A stretch of 64,000 bases of DNA from Sequoia sempervirens (Eukaryota; Streptophyta; Pinopsida; Cupressales; Cupressaceae): the NCBI GenBank assembly GCA_007258455.2, contig VDFB02358134.1, positions 216,551,565 to 216,615,564 on the forward strand. Reading direction: 5' to 3'. The notes beneath the pieces were generated by a model. That model searched no databases, was not told the origin of the DNA, and worked only from the letters and a program-made list of their open reading frames with translations. The number at the start of each line of letters is the position of its first letter. Within the stretch, counting starts at the first letter, position 1. The translations under genes were made by a program, and so were the position numbers. This document shows positions 33,643 to 45,930 of this stretch, piece after piece.

Positions 33643-34201
33643 GGTCTACAAGTATTCAACTATCCTTCTGTACCAACCACATGTTTGCATATCACAAATG
33701 GGAGAGACATTTTCCAACTCCACTTCATTGATTTGATTAGCTTCCAGGTTAGATTCAGCCATAAGTTTAGCTAGGCCCTGACCCCTTACCAACTTTGTAA
33801 TCTAAATTTCTATGTTAAATTCTTGGATTTTGTTTATCCATCTACATCTTCTGCCCATAGTTTCTTGTTGAGTAAAAATGTCCTTGACTGCTGCACTTGG
33901 GACATAAGCCACCACTGTTGCACCAGTCAAAGTATGTCTTGAAGTTTTTGATAGCATTAACTAAAGAAAAATCATGGTTCTCAATGGTATAATATTTGAG
34001 GATTGGTAGTTTATAACCCTCATCATTTTTCTGCAACAAGATTCTAGCTACAATGTGAAAAGAAGCAAGCATAAATAATTGGAAAGGCTTGGCATAATCT
34101 GGAGTTTTCAGGATAGGTGCAACCTTCATAGCATCTTTGATAGCTTGAAAAGATTTAAGAGGCTCTTGTGACCATGCCACCTTTTCTCCTTTCTTGAGCA
34201 T
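33643..34201 (-). pseudogene. TatB usual RNase H, degenerate
   Basis: FQLFMLASFHIVARILLQK stands where gypsy RNase H normally shows A/S-D: the catalytic Asp is Phe (Tyr in TatA). A deletion joins KLPIL to KYYTIENHDFSLVNAIKNF, and a frameshift follows near 33930. Residual motifs down to 33643 match TatA 2396-2713. With the active site lost in both Tat elements, this domain probably served only as a structural connection (inference). Confidence 0.75.
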
Positions 34202-35210
34202 CTTCGAGATAGGTCTAACTATTTCTGCAAAATTAGTTACAAACCTTCTTAGGAAATTTAGCTACCCTAAGAAAGATTGAATACTTTTGACATTCCTTGG
34301 TGGTGTGATCTTGTCAATAGCCACCACTATTTCAGGGAGAATCCTCATTCCTTCCTTTGACATAATATGTCCCAACAACTTTCCTTCCTCAACCCCAAAA
34401 ACACACTTCTTGGAATTCAACGAGATGCCATACTCCAGAGCTCTAACAAATATTTTCTCAAGGTGTGAGTAGTGGTCCTCCTCTTTCTTACTATGGGTAG
34501 TAAGATCATCCTGGTAGATAGCAAGGAACAAGTCTATAAAATCGGAAAAAGACACATCCATAGCCCTCTAGAAAGTGGCACCAACATTTATCAAACCAAA
34601 TGGCATCCTCACATAAACATAATTCCCCCACGGGGTTGTAAAGGCTATTTTGTACTACTCTGATTGCCTTACTATGACTTGGTTGTAGCCAGAAAATCCA
34701 TCCATCATAACAAGTAGTTCACAACCGGTGACTTTCTGTAGTATTGCTTCCATGTTGGGTAATAGGTAATTATCTTTCAAGGATGCAACATTTAGGTTCC
34801 TGAAATCCACACATAATCTTAAGTCGCCATTCTTCTTTCTGATAGGAACCAGGTTAGACACCCATCAGGAGTGTCTTATTGGTTTGATAATTCCCGCATC
34901 ACTTAATTTGGTGAGCTCCTCTTGCATTTTGGGCCTTAAGGTAGGATTAATAGGCCTTTGTTTTTGCGTCATAGGTTTTGTATCAGGTTTTAGTGGAATT
35001 TCATTTTGAAATGAATCCTCCTTATAAGCTTTTAAATCATCATAAGACCAGGTGAACACATGTCTGTACTTTCGCAATAGTGCAATCAGCATAGTCCTCA
35101 CATGTGGCTTCATTATCTTCCCTATATATACCTTCTTAGGGGCAATATCTATTCCCAAATTGATTTCTTCTAAGTCCTCTTTATGTGCACTTGATTGTTT
35201 AACATTGGAT
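34202..35210 (-). pseudogene. TatB reverse transcriptase
   Basis: Minus strand in three open pieces. 34865-35210: LLRKYRHVFTWSYDDLKAYK and KQRPINP. 34655-34861: LVPIRKKNGDLRLCVDFRNL and MMDGFSGYNQV. 34262-34561: MDVSFSDFIDLFLAIYQDDL with the YQDD catalytic box, then LNSKKCVFGVEEGKLLGHIM. Single stops separate the pieces (near 34862, 34654, 34570), so few lesions have accumulated. It is close in sequence to TatA RT at 9052-10130. Confidence 0.9.
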
Positions 35211-35413
35211 ATATTTGGGCCATCAAAAACCCTCTCAAGTGCAACTAAACCCTTAGGAATTTTATTGGTCTTAAGCTGAATTGTCTCATTACTGAATAGT
35301 GTCTCCTTTCCATCCACTTCCACCACATGGGCACTGAAATGAATCTCCTGATTCTCATATCTATCCACACAATGTAGGAATTTCAATATGTCATTGTCAT
35401 CATTGAACACCTA

Positions 35414-35950
35414 TCAATTGTAGATGTTGTCAGGTACTACCAGCCTTGTTTGTACCTCAATTCTTGAGACACCATCAAAAGTTACATCATCAAGCTTGAC
35501 AACAATATTGGCCAATAAATATGCTTTGACATTATGTCCTCTTTCTACCCAGTCTATTCCAAAGGCATCAAATAATTCAATAGTATCCCATACCTGATTC
35601 CTATACTGCCTCAACCTATTGTCCTTAGTGAAAAATATGGACCTGACTTGGGATGCTACTAGTTCAAAGTCCCCAAATACTTTTAACATCTTTATTCCAT
35701 GCTTAGAAGCTAACTTTAGACCGAGTAACAAGGCTTCATATTCAACCACATTATTGGTACATACAAATTGTAGTAAGAAAGAGTACTTAAACATCTTACC
35801 TTGAGGGGTGATAAGAATGACCCCAACACTTGAACCTTCTTTTGAACATGCTCCATCAAAATAGAGCATCCACAAAGTATCTTCTGGGGACGTTTGTGCG
35901 ATTTCCTTAGCAATTTGAGTAGGATTAGATTCTTCATCATCTTGTTTCAA
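35414..35950 (-). pseudogene. TatB additional RNase H, upstream of RT
   Basis: 178 codons open on the minus strand. LWMLYFDGACSKEGSSVGVI (first Asp), CTNNVVEYEALLLGLKLA (Glu), VFGDFELVASQV (Asp; Phe replaces the usual Ser) and NVKAYLLANIVVK (the last Asp, present in TatA as MADFLVN, is Tyr here). It precedes RT as in TatA. The linker at 34865-35410 joins it to RT in nearly the same frame. Confidence 0.88.
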
Positions 35951-36038
35951 CTACTCTAAATGAAAAGTGTCAAGAATTGTGTCCACAAAAATTAATCATT
36001 GGGGGCTCCTCTGGTTCTTCAACTAGCTCAATCATATG

Positions 36039-36434
36039 TCAAAATCTTGATTCTCTAGTAATTTTAACATCTTTCTGGTCAATGGAAAAGGTGGCAAATG
36101 ATAAATCACATTGCATACTTCCCCCCATGGAGGCACACCATTGTTTAGATAGCAACATCCCATAAGTAGGGGGAATTTCAACTACTGTGACACTCATGAC
36201 CAACTCCTTTTCAGGAAATGCAGCCAGCCTATATGGAACCTCATAGATTACACCAATGATAGTAACCTCCCTTGAATCCATGGCATAACATTTTCCATAT
36301 GTACTATCAACTTTCAAACCCATTTCTTCCATGATCTTAACTAGCATGACATTATTTGGAGCCCTAGAATCAATCATACAATTTTTGAGTATCTTTCCAT
36401 CAATGATCAGACTCAAAAAGAAAGGATTGACCAA
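36039..36434 (-). pseudogene. TatB aspartic protease
   Basis: 131 codons open. NCMIDSRAPNNVMLVKIMEE has D-S-R instead of D-S-G at the active site. YGKCYAMDSREVTIIGVIYE and YGMLLSKQWCASMGGSMQCD are the same blocks as in TatA. The Gly to Arg change next to the catalytic Asp makes it inactive. Confidence 0.87.
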
Positions 36435-36494
36435 ACTTGGGTTTGCTGTAATAGTAGTTCCTAAGTAGATCTCAGGGTTTTCACTGAAAATTTC

Positions 36495-38100
36495 TTACAA
36501 TTCAATACCTTTTGATTGACCAACACTCGTGTGAGGTACATCAACTTCTATATTATGCTTATTTCCTCCTAAAATACTATTGATAATAGCCACCATTTTA
36601 TTTTTGTGATAATTGATCCTCATCATTTGAAGGAGTGGGACTATGACCCGGATTGGGGACAAGACTTGAAACATATCAATGGGAGAATAGCTAGGCATCT
36701 TGGGAAATACTATTTCTTGAGGGGCTACTTTGTCAGTCTTCTTCTTAGCTACATTAGAGGTTAGTTTCAATTCTTTGGTTTTTGTGTCATGATGTGTGAC
36801 TTCAGCGTTAGCCTTAACTTAACTACCTTTCTTCACCCAAATTCTCATTTCTTTTGTCTCCTTAGGCTTGGTTTCTTCACTCTTGTTCTTTTCCTCACCT
36901 CCTTCACTTTTTGCATTGCCTTCCTTTATGAATAAACCTCCAGAATGGCCTTGATTGCCACTCACCACTCTAATCCTCAAATGTAGATCACTTCGTGCTT
37001 GAGCCCTTACAGCTAAGGAAGTTGTATATCTTTCTATATCCTCATTCAAGGGTCTTCTTAGAGAAAAGTTTGATGTCTCAGGATTGTAGGTGATATACTC
37101 GTCTTCCATTTCCTCATCTGATAGTACTTGCTGATGGTATATACTTTCATGTCTCCTCTATGTATCCACATCATCTGTATCAGCCTCATCAATAGAAGAA
37201 TAACCACCACATTCCAAATCTTACCTAGTTATGAACACATTTGTTGATTCATCTGGATTGTGTGGTGAATGGGATTCCCTTGATCTTGTTGGTTTTCTAA
37301 CATAGATCTAGCTACAACACACTGCATTGATGCATGGGGAGTCTCATGCTTCACACCACAGTAAATCCTCAACTACATTTGTGGTATTCTTATGTAGAGG
37401 ATCAGGTGTAGTTTGGTAATTCTTCTAATTATTCTGAATTGGCTTGCAATTATGCCAATTGGTATGATAAGGGAAATCTTGAAATCTAGGGGGCCTATCA
37501 TTTCTCTGAAATTGAGGTTTATCATTTTTGCTTACTTTTGTAATAGATTGAGAACTTTATCTAGTTTCTCATTAGGAGCTGCAACCTTATTGGATTTCTC
37601 ATTGTGAGCTTTGAAATTCTTTAGAAGTTTAGGGTCATCTCTCCTTCCTACCTTACCAGAATCCCTTCTATTATTCTCAATGTTCACAACCATTTTATAT
37701 GCTTCAGGCAAGGTTCATGGATTCTTGTCCCTAAGTAAGTAACACATCTTAGAATCATAAGCATTGCAGTATGTTACCAAACATGCATTAGGGTTAGGTC
37801 TCAAATAAGCGGGCACTCTATAGATAGACTTCTAAAACCTTGTGTTGAATTCGACAACAGATTCATTGTGTCCTTTGGTGATGTTATTGAAATCATTCAA
37901 TCTGAATCTAGGATTAGTCTGATCCCCATATTGTTCCCTAAAGGCTTGGTAGAATGATTCCTTTGAATGAATACTTCCATCAGGTAATCCTCTATAGCAA
38001 TCCCTTGCATCCTCAACCAAGGATTGCATAAAATACTTCATTGCTACATCATCTTCCCATAATTCAAAGTCCTCAACAAAAATCTAGAAGGCTTTCAGGT
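36495..38100 (-). pseudogene. TatB gag core, knuckle and linker
   Basis: Minus strand. 37832-38041 is a retrotransposon gag core piece (MKYFMQSLVEDARDCYRGLP, FYQAFREQYGD). A knuckle-like C-G-V-K-H-E-T-P-H-A-S-M-Q-C lies at about 37315-37360. 36819-37109 and 36495-36770 are the charged linker to protease (Lys/Glu-rich, KSEETKPKETKEMRIW). Multiple stops. It corresponds to TatA 11530-12742. Confidence 0.75.
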
Positions 38101-39680
38101 GATCTTCTCCACTAAGAGCATTATTTCCAATAAATTTAGGGAGATGCTTCCTAGCATTGTTTGGGACATGATTTGGGTAACCAGGGATGTTGTCAAAACA
38201 CAAATTCCTATATCGGTCATTATGAGGTGCCCCCTGAGACACCTATCCCTATCAGTATCCTTTTGTGCATCATTTTTCTTACTATCCATTTGATCATGTT
38301 CCCTACCTTTCCCATTTCCTTTGCTACCATCATTCTTATTCTTACTTTCTTCCTCATCATCAGAATAAGAACTATTACTTCTATTTAAACCTCCTCCACC
38401 TCCTTTATTACCACCACCCCCTCCAGTAGGAATATGTCCCTCAGGATTATTTTCATGAGTTCCACTGTCACTCTTCCCAGAACCTGAAGGCTTTGGGGTT
38501 GGGATTTCCATTTTGAGGAAAGCAATTTTTCTAGACATTTCTACACTATTTGCTTCTATCTCTACCCTCCTCAGTTCTTCTTACAATTTCTCACTCTTTA
38601 ACTACAACTTGAAAGTGTCAGGGTCTAACAGTGTAGTAGATGGATTGGGATTGACTTCAGGACTGATAATAGGTGTCTTGGCAGCTGAGGTAAAGGTGTT
38701 TATGTTGGTATTGGTATCAAGAGCATTGGAGAGATTTTGGTAGGAGTGATCAGCAATCCTTTTCCCATGATCTATAAATGATGCTTTCTTAAGAGGGTCA
38801 GAAGACTTGGTGGCAGCAATGGTTAATGTATAAGTACTAGCAGCAGAATTTCCATTCGGGATTATGATTTTTGGGGCTTTAGGGACAATTCGAGCTGCTA
38901 CAATAGCAACTTTCTCCTTAACAATCTTTTCTCTAGCAACCTTTTTGTGGGCTATCTTTTCTTGTGTGGCCTTTTCAAAGGCTCTTTGCTTAGCATATTC
39001 TTCTCTCATTTTCTCCACTCTTTCTTTCTTCTCGTCCCTTTCAAGCTGCTTGGCCTTAATTCTATCCTCCTTTTCCTTTTGAGTTCTTTTCTCCGCTTGT
39101 TCAGCCAACCATTCAGCCTCTTCATCCAAGGCTTGTATATCTTTGTTGACATCTTCCTCAGTTTTGAGGAAATCTCCATACTCACTTTGAGCTAGAGTAT
39201 GGAATGTTTGATCCACAACTTCTTCCCCAAGGAAAGTAAGTGTTGGTGGATTGGTATTTTCTCCTCTAGGATTATAATTTTCCCCATGAAATACAGATCC
39301 CATCCTGGGTGTTGGTGGGATTGAAGGAACTTTACTCTTACTCCAGAATTCCCATTTATCTTCTTCTCTAGAAATTCCAAGATTATCAAATACTTGTTCA
39401 GTAGGGAAACTACCTTGTCTTCCCTCAATTGCCCCACTATTACTTGAATCTCTAGTAGTATTTACAATAATTACCTCATTATTGAAAGTCGGAGATGCTC
39501 CAAGAAGAGAATCGAGGGACTTACTAGATTCTGCAACTTTCTTCTTCCATAGAGGTTGTTTATCCTTTGTAGGCTCAAATTTTTCTTTCTATTTAGGAGT
39601 TTCTTCAATTGAATTTTGGTTTTCCTTATGATGTTTTCCTAGCTGTTAAATTTCTCCTTATCAGGTTCTTTGTGAGACAT
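38095..39680 (-). pseudogene. TatB N-terminal coiled-coil region of the polyprotein
   Basis: The first ATG after the leader is at 39680 (MSHKEPDKEK). 38602-39303 is 233 codons with a long charged helix (EEDVNKDIQALDEEAEWLAE, then KERVEKMREEYAKQRAFEKA) predicted by eye to be a coiled coil. 38095-38538 carries a Gly/Ser/Asp-rich low-complexity stretch. It precedes the gag core, the place where Ogre-type Tat elements carry an extra ORF1. I cannot tell whether it is homologous to that ORF1. Confidence 0.65.
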
Positions 39681-39953
39681 ATTTTTCGCACTGGTGTGTG
39701 AAAATTTAGAGTTGCCACCCAGGATACAGGGAAATAAAATTTGACTGTATCTAGATTTGTTATTTGCAACTTCAGAGAGAATTTTGAACATAACTCAACA
39801 TAAAGTGATAGAACTAACCAAAAGTTGATGCATGAACAAAAAATGACGTATATGACTCCTAAGAGCGAATGACAACCTACTTCAAAAAATGATGATAAAG
39901 ACTTGACTCTGACTATACCAGATCTACACTAGAGATGCTAAATTTTGTGAAAG
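39681..39953 (-). other. TatB 5' leader
   Basis: About 270 bp between the primer-binding site and the first ATG. It contains in minus sense gggtggcaactctaaatttt, resembling a second tRNA-complementary tract. No gene is seen. Confidence 0.5.
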
Positions 39954-39975
39954 CTCCCTAGAAAAGTCACCATTC
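39954..39975 (-). other. TatB primer-binding site (Tat type)
   Basis: In minus sense GAATGGTGACTTTTCTAGGG begins right after the CA end of the 5' LTR. It resembles the TGGCGACTCTGCTGGGGA stretch found at this place in plant Tat/Ogre elements. This supports 39976 as the true LTR edge. Confidence 0.65.
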
Positions 39976-41140
39976 TGTTGGTTAATTTTAATGAACCAAG
40001 CAGGCGTTTGCAAATATCTATGAGTCTTCCAAACTCAATTCTCGAATACCTGCCAGACGAGTGGCCAACAAAGGAGATAAAGTGTATATTTCTTTATCTC
40101 ATCCACTTAGGGTTCTGCCAGACCTTGGAGGGGTTTCCCACAATGCCAAATAGATAACTCATTTTAAAATTTTACACATACATTGTAAATTAAGGCAGAC
40201 AGATTCCCATTAATTGCAAATAAGATGAAATCAATCACAAAGGTGGCAATTCTTTGAGCTGATTTTGTATCTTAAGCTGAGAATGTAAAAATAAAAATGA
40301 ACAACAGGAAGGTCAATGATTATTTTAAAATATTGATCTTAAGTCAAAGGACTGAAACCCCAAGAAAGGTTAAATGGGTTAAAGATTAGTGCCTTTATCT
40401 ATGGGTTAGGAGTCTACACAAATTGAAACATAAGGCATGTTTAATTCTGAGCAATTATGATCTAGTGATATCACCTTGTAATTCACAAAACAATGACTAA
40501 ATACTAAAGACTTCTTACCAAATCCAAATGACTTTGCATATGAACTCATGATCTAATCTAAGCATTTTAACTCATTCCATGAGCAAGAGCCAAAACTAGA
40601 TCAGATATCAAAGCATAACACGATGACAATTAATGAAATGATCGTTGATCAATATTTTCATTAATAATTCTAATACAAAACCAAAATCAGAGACTATAGA
40701 CTTAGAAAATCTCTATTATCATTCAAATATACTCAAAAACCATACATTTAACTAAATTTACTATCTAGACTCAAAACATTAGATAAAGACTCAACGTATC
40801 TGATATTTGTTTCTTAATTCTCTCGATGTAGCTCAATAATTTCAACAAAAGATCTGCACAAATGGCCCTAAATTCCCTTTTATAGAATAAAGGAGCAGAA
40901 ATAAGCCTCAGGCCAAGTGTACACATGTCAATATTGGATTGGAACACTAGAAGGTATATACCAAATTCAGTTATATTTGCAATTTTAAAAAATGGAGGGA
41001 ATACATATAAGACAAAGAAAATTTACATTTGCAATAGAGAGCAATTTTTCCTTTTCAAAAGCACACATCAAAAGGAGCTCATCCAATTCATCGAGAAAAA
41101 TGACAAAATGATGTAGACCATAGGTGATTCAACATCTCAA

Positions 41141-44100
41141 TCAACATCCTACATCATCAACAACCAATACTTTCCTGTGAAACATATGTTTTAACTTTGC
41201 AATCTTTGAGGTGAGTCATGTACAATACATGACCCAGTATATGTTTCACAAACCAAACTTTCCAACATATAACCTTCCCCATTCTTCATATTCTTCCTTA
41301 TATGGTCAATCAAAGTCCATAATTTTGTCCATGGATTTCCTATAAGGGAAATATTTGGTTACAACTGCATTGGATTCCCTGTTGAAATCCTCCAGAAAGC
41401 TAATAAGAAATGTTAGCCTCCCCAGGGTGTTGTTGAAGACATCAATATTAACTTCTTTGCAAATTGTATTTACCTAGGAATCAATGACCTCATCCAGTTC
41501 CTTCTTCTATGTCTGCAAGGGTTTCACTTCATAATTAGCCAACTCAATATTTGGTAGTGGTGCTAAATCAATGTGGTTATATTGAGCTATCAACTCTATT
41601 ATCTTCTGCTCCAATGGGGCTGCATATCCCTGAAACTTCTACTCACTCAACTTGCACACAAAGTCATAAAATGGAAGCACTAGAGGATAATTATCTTCAT
41701 GCTGGATAGCTCCCACTAAAATTAACTTCAATCTCTCAACTCTTGGGACCCATTTATTTAGGGTTGGTATGGCAAAAATCTTAGCCTTTTGAGACAACCT
41801 CATTGCACACACCATCAAAGCATAGTTTTCATGAACACTATTAAGTCTATTTTGAATCTTCTCATTGAAATTTTTTAAGGCAATGCATTGAGTCTATTCT
41901 GAATCTTCTCATTCAAATGTTTTAAGGCATTGTAGACAACCTTTGATATGTTGTCATACATTGTATCTTGAGCTTTCTCTAGAAACTTCTTATATACCTA
42001 AATTTGTAGAAGCAGATGATCTCTTTCAGATGAACTAGAGCTTGGTCTACTTATTTCTTCCTCTACAATTGATTCTTGTCCCTGATTATATGGTACTGTT
42101 GCTAGAGCCTGGCTATGAAATGAGTGCTATACAGGTGTCATTGGAGAAATTGAAGATGGGTGGCTTGAGCTAGGCTGACCCCGTTCTCTTTGTACTTCAT
42201 CTCTTTGTTTATAGAATGCCAATTCTATTTCTAGTGTAGCCACTTTCTGGTAGGTTCTATCATAGTCATCCAAGATTTCTTTGTATTTAACTTTGAGATT
42301 ATCTCTTTCCAAGGTAAGACTCTCCACATTTGACTGGGAAAACCTGGCAACATTAACAACCATGTCTGTAGCTTCCAAAGCTGGAGTATCAACAACTCTT
42401 TTTGTAAGAAGTTGTCCACTAAGTTTTGATGGCTCTGTCGGGACTAGTTTCCTAGATGCCGAAGATAATGACCATATCGCCAGTGCATCCCAATCCTCAC
42501 TGAAGGATTAACCTCGAAGGGCCATTTCTAGTTCTTCTTCATTTTGTACAAGAGGCCTTTCAACCCTTCTTATAGCATCTAAAACAATAGCATCAACAAT
42601 ATTCCACTCTGGAAATAGCAACACACCGCTCTTCTTTACAACTTCTCTACCCTGCTGGGCATTAATCCTTTTGAACTCATCTTTCATAATGCTTCTTACA
42701 TTCACCTAGATGACACTTTTAGGTGATTTAGGGTGCAATTTCCTTTCAATGGCCACCTTCTCTGCATAATCAGTAACCTTGGATTTCCACCAGAAATCCT
42801 GAAATGCAAAGGTTTCAATGAATGAGTCATCCGCCATAAACTCTTTGTTGGCCTCTACCCTCAAATCATCTACAGTATTCAATCCACAAATATCAAACTT
42901 CCCTAGTTTGAGGATGCTTTGTCCTGACCTTGAAGCAATTTCTCTTTTGTGAGGAAGCATTCCAATCTACATTTCCTCAGGGGTGACAAAGATATCATCT
43001 TCATCTATGTTAGAATAATCAACCACTCCTTTTGCTTCAGTTCTTTGCTTCTTTTGAGGTGGTTGCTCAGGAGGGGAACAACTTTTAGGAGGTGAATCTA
43101 GTTCAATTACAGGTAGAGAGGCCTGTGTAGGAGGAGTTGGCAATGCACTCTTGGGAGACTTTGCTTTTGGTTCTTCAAAGACGATAGGGGCTATTGAGCT
43201 TCTTTTCTCACTTGCTAGTTTCTTCCTCCTAGAATAAATCCTCAACTGTTTGGGTGGTTGATATGGAGGTCTTTCTTCTAATGTCACTTTAGGACTTTCT
43301 TCAACCACCATTTCCTTTCCTTTATATCTGGCAAAGGATCATATTGAGGATTATTCATCTTCTTAGCTTCCACCATCTTTCTATAAGCCAGGTATTTGAC
43401 TTTTCTTTCATCTTGTTCCTCAAATTGGAAGAGATTCTTGATGACATCCTCAAGGTAATCAAAAGCATGTACAAAGGTACCCATTTTCTTATCTGTTTTG
43501 AATTTACTAATGAAGCCTTCAGGATCATGATTCCTCGGTTTCACGGTCATCAGTTCATAAGGAGCTAGCAAATGTTCTAATTCATTCACTATCCCTTTAG
43601 TCACAATGTAATTTGCAAATACTGTCCACTTTGGGAAGAATGACCCCTTCCTTGTTGATTCAGGTAGATGTGTTTCTTGTGTAGCTCCCAACTACCTCAT
43701 GATCTCAAGGAAACCTATTCTCAAAGGAACATCTGTAGGAAGAACATATGGACCCAAGCCACAACCATATATCCTAAAAATTGTCTTATCATGATACAAA
43801 ATCAAATCTCCCCAATTATGGCTCAAATTCAAATCTTGCCTTAGCTCCCTAGGTCTCAAGAACTCCTGGATTTCCTTAGTGATCCTAGGTAGCTATATTA
43901 TATGGTTGATGTTGCATATGTGTGGTTAGGTAGCTATACTCATTTTTTAATGTGTCAGGTGGATTGGCGCCTATAATTTGGTAAAATTATTATAAAATTT
44001 TTCTTAAATAACTAGAAAAATAGCTCATTGGGAAAGGTTCGAGCTCTCTATCATCAATCCTAACCTTCCTTCGTTGTTTCCCAGTTCCAACCACTGCAGT

Positions 44101-44622
44101 ATGTAGAGGCAAAATTTTTAACCTAATGAATACCTTGGTATTGTTATACTCTAATCTGATAGTATCCATATCGAAAGGAAGCATATTTGAATTCCTTTCA
44201 TGTAGGTCAAAAACCTTTTCAATTTCTTCCCTGGTTATTTTCACCATAACTAGCCCATCATATGTTTTGACTGCCCTAGAAACGAGATCATATTTTGATG
44301 TGATATCTTTCAAGAGGTCCACATCCATGTACACATTAGGGACAACCAATTTCCCCATATCCAAATTTCATGGGTTACTGAAAAGAGACCCAAGGTTTCT
44401 ATTTCTAAATCAATTTTGAAACATTTGCCATCCCGTGTAGGGTACCTGCGCATCTTTGATGAAGCAAGCTTTATCTATCAAACCATCCTTCATAGTAGGG
44501 CCGTGAAACAAGACCCTTCCCTCTGGTTTCTTATTTGTAGAGTGGGGTAATAAATCGATCACATCCTATGAAAGGGTTCTAGACTGGGTAGAGGAAGAAC
44601 CACCTTGAGTTTTGGGAGCCAT
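41141..44622 (-). pseudogene. Long LTR-resident coding region, copy in 5' LTR
   Basis: Second copy of 27182-30999. It starts at ATG 44622 (MAPKTQGGSSSTQS), here without the stop at codon 6 seen in the other copy, and ends at the equivalent TGA (41141-41143). Open pieces: 43990-44364 (VPNVYMDVDLLKDITSKYDL), 43284-43691 (ESTRKGSFFPKWTVFANYIV), 42967-43311 (PPYQPPKQLRIYSRRKKLA; PPQKKQRTEAKG), 42706-42960, 42508-42705 and 42127-42378 (VESLTLERDNLKVKYKEILD, coiled coil). A deletion of about 300 bp removes part of the middle. The domain family is not recognised. Confidence 0.65.
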
Positions 44623-44716
44623 GGGATTGAATTTGCAAGAGCTCTTATGGAGAAATTTTAACTACTCAATTTCTTCACTACAATTTTTGACTTAGGATGA
44701 GGGCTAATTCAGGGCA

Positions 44717-44724
44717 ATTTATAG
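44717..44724 (-). promoter_or_regulatory. TATA box of TatB 5' LTR
   Basis: TATAAATT on the minus strand, 95 bp upstream of ATG 44622. It is the presumed start of the full-length element transcript. Confidence 0.6.
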
Positions 44725-45925
44725 GGCTACGACCTTTTTTAAAAGAAAATATTAACCCTAATTTTAAAGAAATGTAAGCAAAACAATGAAACACACTTGT
44801 TTTAAAACAAATTAAAAGCAAACCCTAACTCAGAAAACTGTAAAGGCATAAAATTGCATTTGTCATACTTACTTCTTTCAGCCGTCACAACCCCCAATGC
44901 CGGCCAAGATAATTCACCTCTCAGCTATTCGTATTACCTTGGACACTTCTTCAAATCTCACATAAGTAGGAGTCGGCCGCATACACAAATTTTGAAGGGA
45001 ATTGAATAGTTTTATAGGTCACCTCTGCCATTAATGCCCATTCGCGTAAAGAAAAACAATTGCAACGAGCGTACTTTGAATTTTTGAATATATTTCATTG
45101 ATCCATGGCTGAGTTTGACATTTCGAACAACTCAAATTGAGTCAAACTCATTTGAATTTGTAACACCGCTCTAGCTCAAACGGACAACCAAGAGAAATTC
45201 ACTGACAGTACTTTGCCCATCTACGAGAGGGCCCCACCCGCTAGTAGCTATAGAGTGCATGTGGCAACATATCATGGGTCTAGCCATTTTTAAAGAACCT
45301 GCATCTTCCCTCTATGAGCTAGCGGGGAACAACTATGATCATCTTTCTTTGATCGCTTAGCATTGTTGATCTCAAAGTTTTGGGCGTGGAGATGGGACAT
45401 ATTGGCCGGTCCCACGTACATGTGGTGTTGTTTCGCTAACCCTGTAGTGATTAAACTACATTTGTTTCAAATGGACAAGCCAGTGGGAATATTCTAGATT
45501 AAATCACGTGATCTCATGATCATCAAATCTACATGAACATACAAAGTTAATCTTAAAAATGGGCCTTGACTAGGCTGACGAGATCTTACTGCTTGGGATT
45601 TATGACTTGAGTGTAATTCATTCGTTTGTGAAATATTAAAGGCCAACTTTTGGAATATTTAAGACACCTTGTGATCGGGGATGACTGAATAGTTCTAAAC
45701 GAAGGGGCTGGTAAGAAATGTTGAATGACAACTCAAGAGGTGACTTATGTCACTGGTAACAAGACCAACAAGTGAAAACAAAAATAATACATCCGAGGGA
45801 AATATGGGAATTTTGGATGACAAGTTTATTCAAATAAAACCCTAAACCTAGTGTGCACTTAGCATACAATTTTGATATTAAGGACAAAAGATCTCAAAAT
45901 ATCTAGGATTTTTGGGGGTCTAATA

Positions 45926-45930
45926 GGATG
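45926..45930. repeat. Target site duplication GGATG, right flank of TatB
   Basis: GGATG after the TatB 5' LTR. It is the original TRG gag sequence and matches GGAAG at 26014-26018 in four of five bases. Confidence 0.82.

Larger units (their letters stand above)
26019..45925 (-). mobile_element. TatB: giant Tat-like Ty3/gypsy element with 6-kb LTRs
   Basis: 19,907 bp on the minus strand. 5' LTR 39976-45925, internal 32222-39975, 3' LTR 26019-32221. The internal order is coiled-coil N-terminal region, gag, protease, extra RNase H, RT, usual RNase H, integrase. The total length and LTR size are in the range known for Ogre-type Tat elements. LTR ends, a Tat-type primer-binding site and the flanking duplication agree. 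Each LTR also holds a long broken coding region. Stops and frameshifts throughout mean it is inactive. Confidence 0.92.
39976..45925 (-). repeat. TatB 5' LTR (5,950 bp)
   Basis: Pairs with 26019-32221. The first base pair TG is mutated to TA (minus sense TATTAGACCCCC). Main differences: a deletion near 43890 of the segment equivalent to about 29975-30283, a duplicated piece of about 45 bp near 41850-41935, and an insertion of about 95 bp at 44733-44827. Confidence 0.92.

Noticed and set aside
37100..39680. Host coiled-coil gene
   Set aside because: It lies between a Tat primer-binding site and gag on the same strand, within matched LTRs, so it belongs to TatB.
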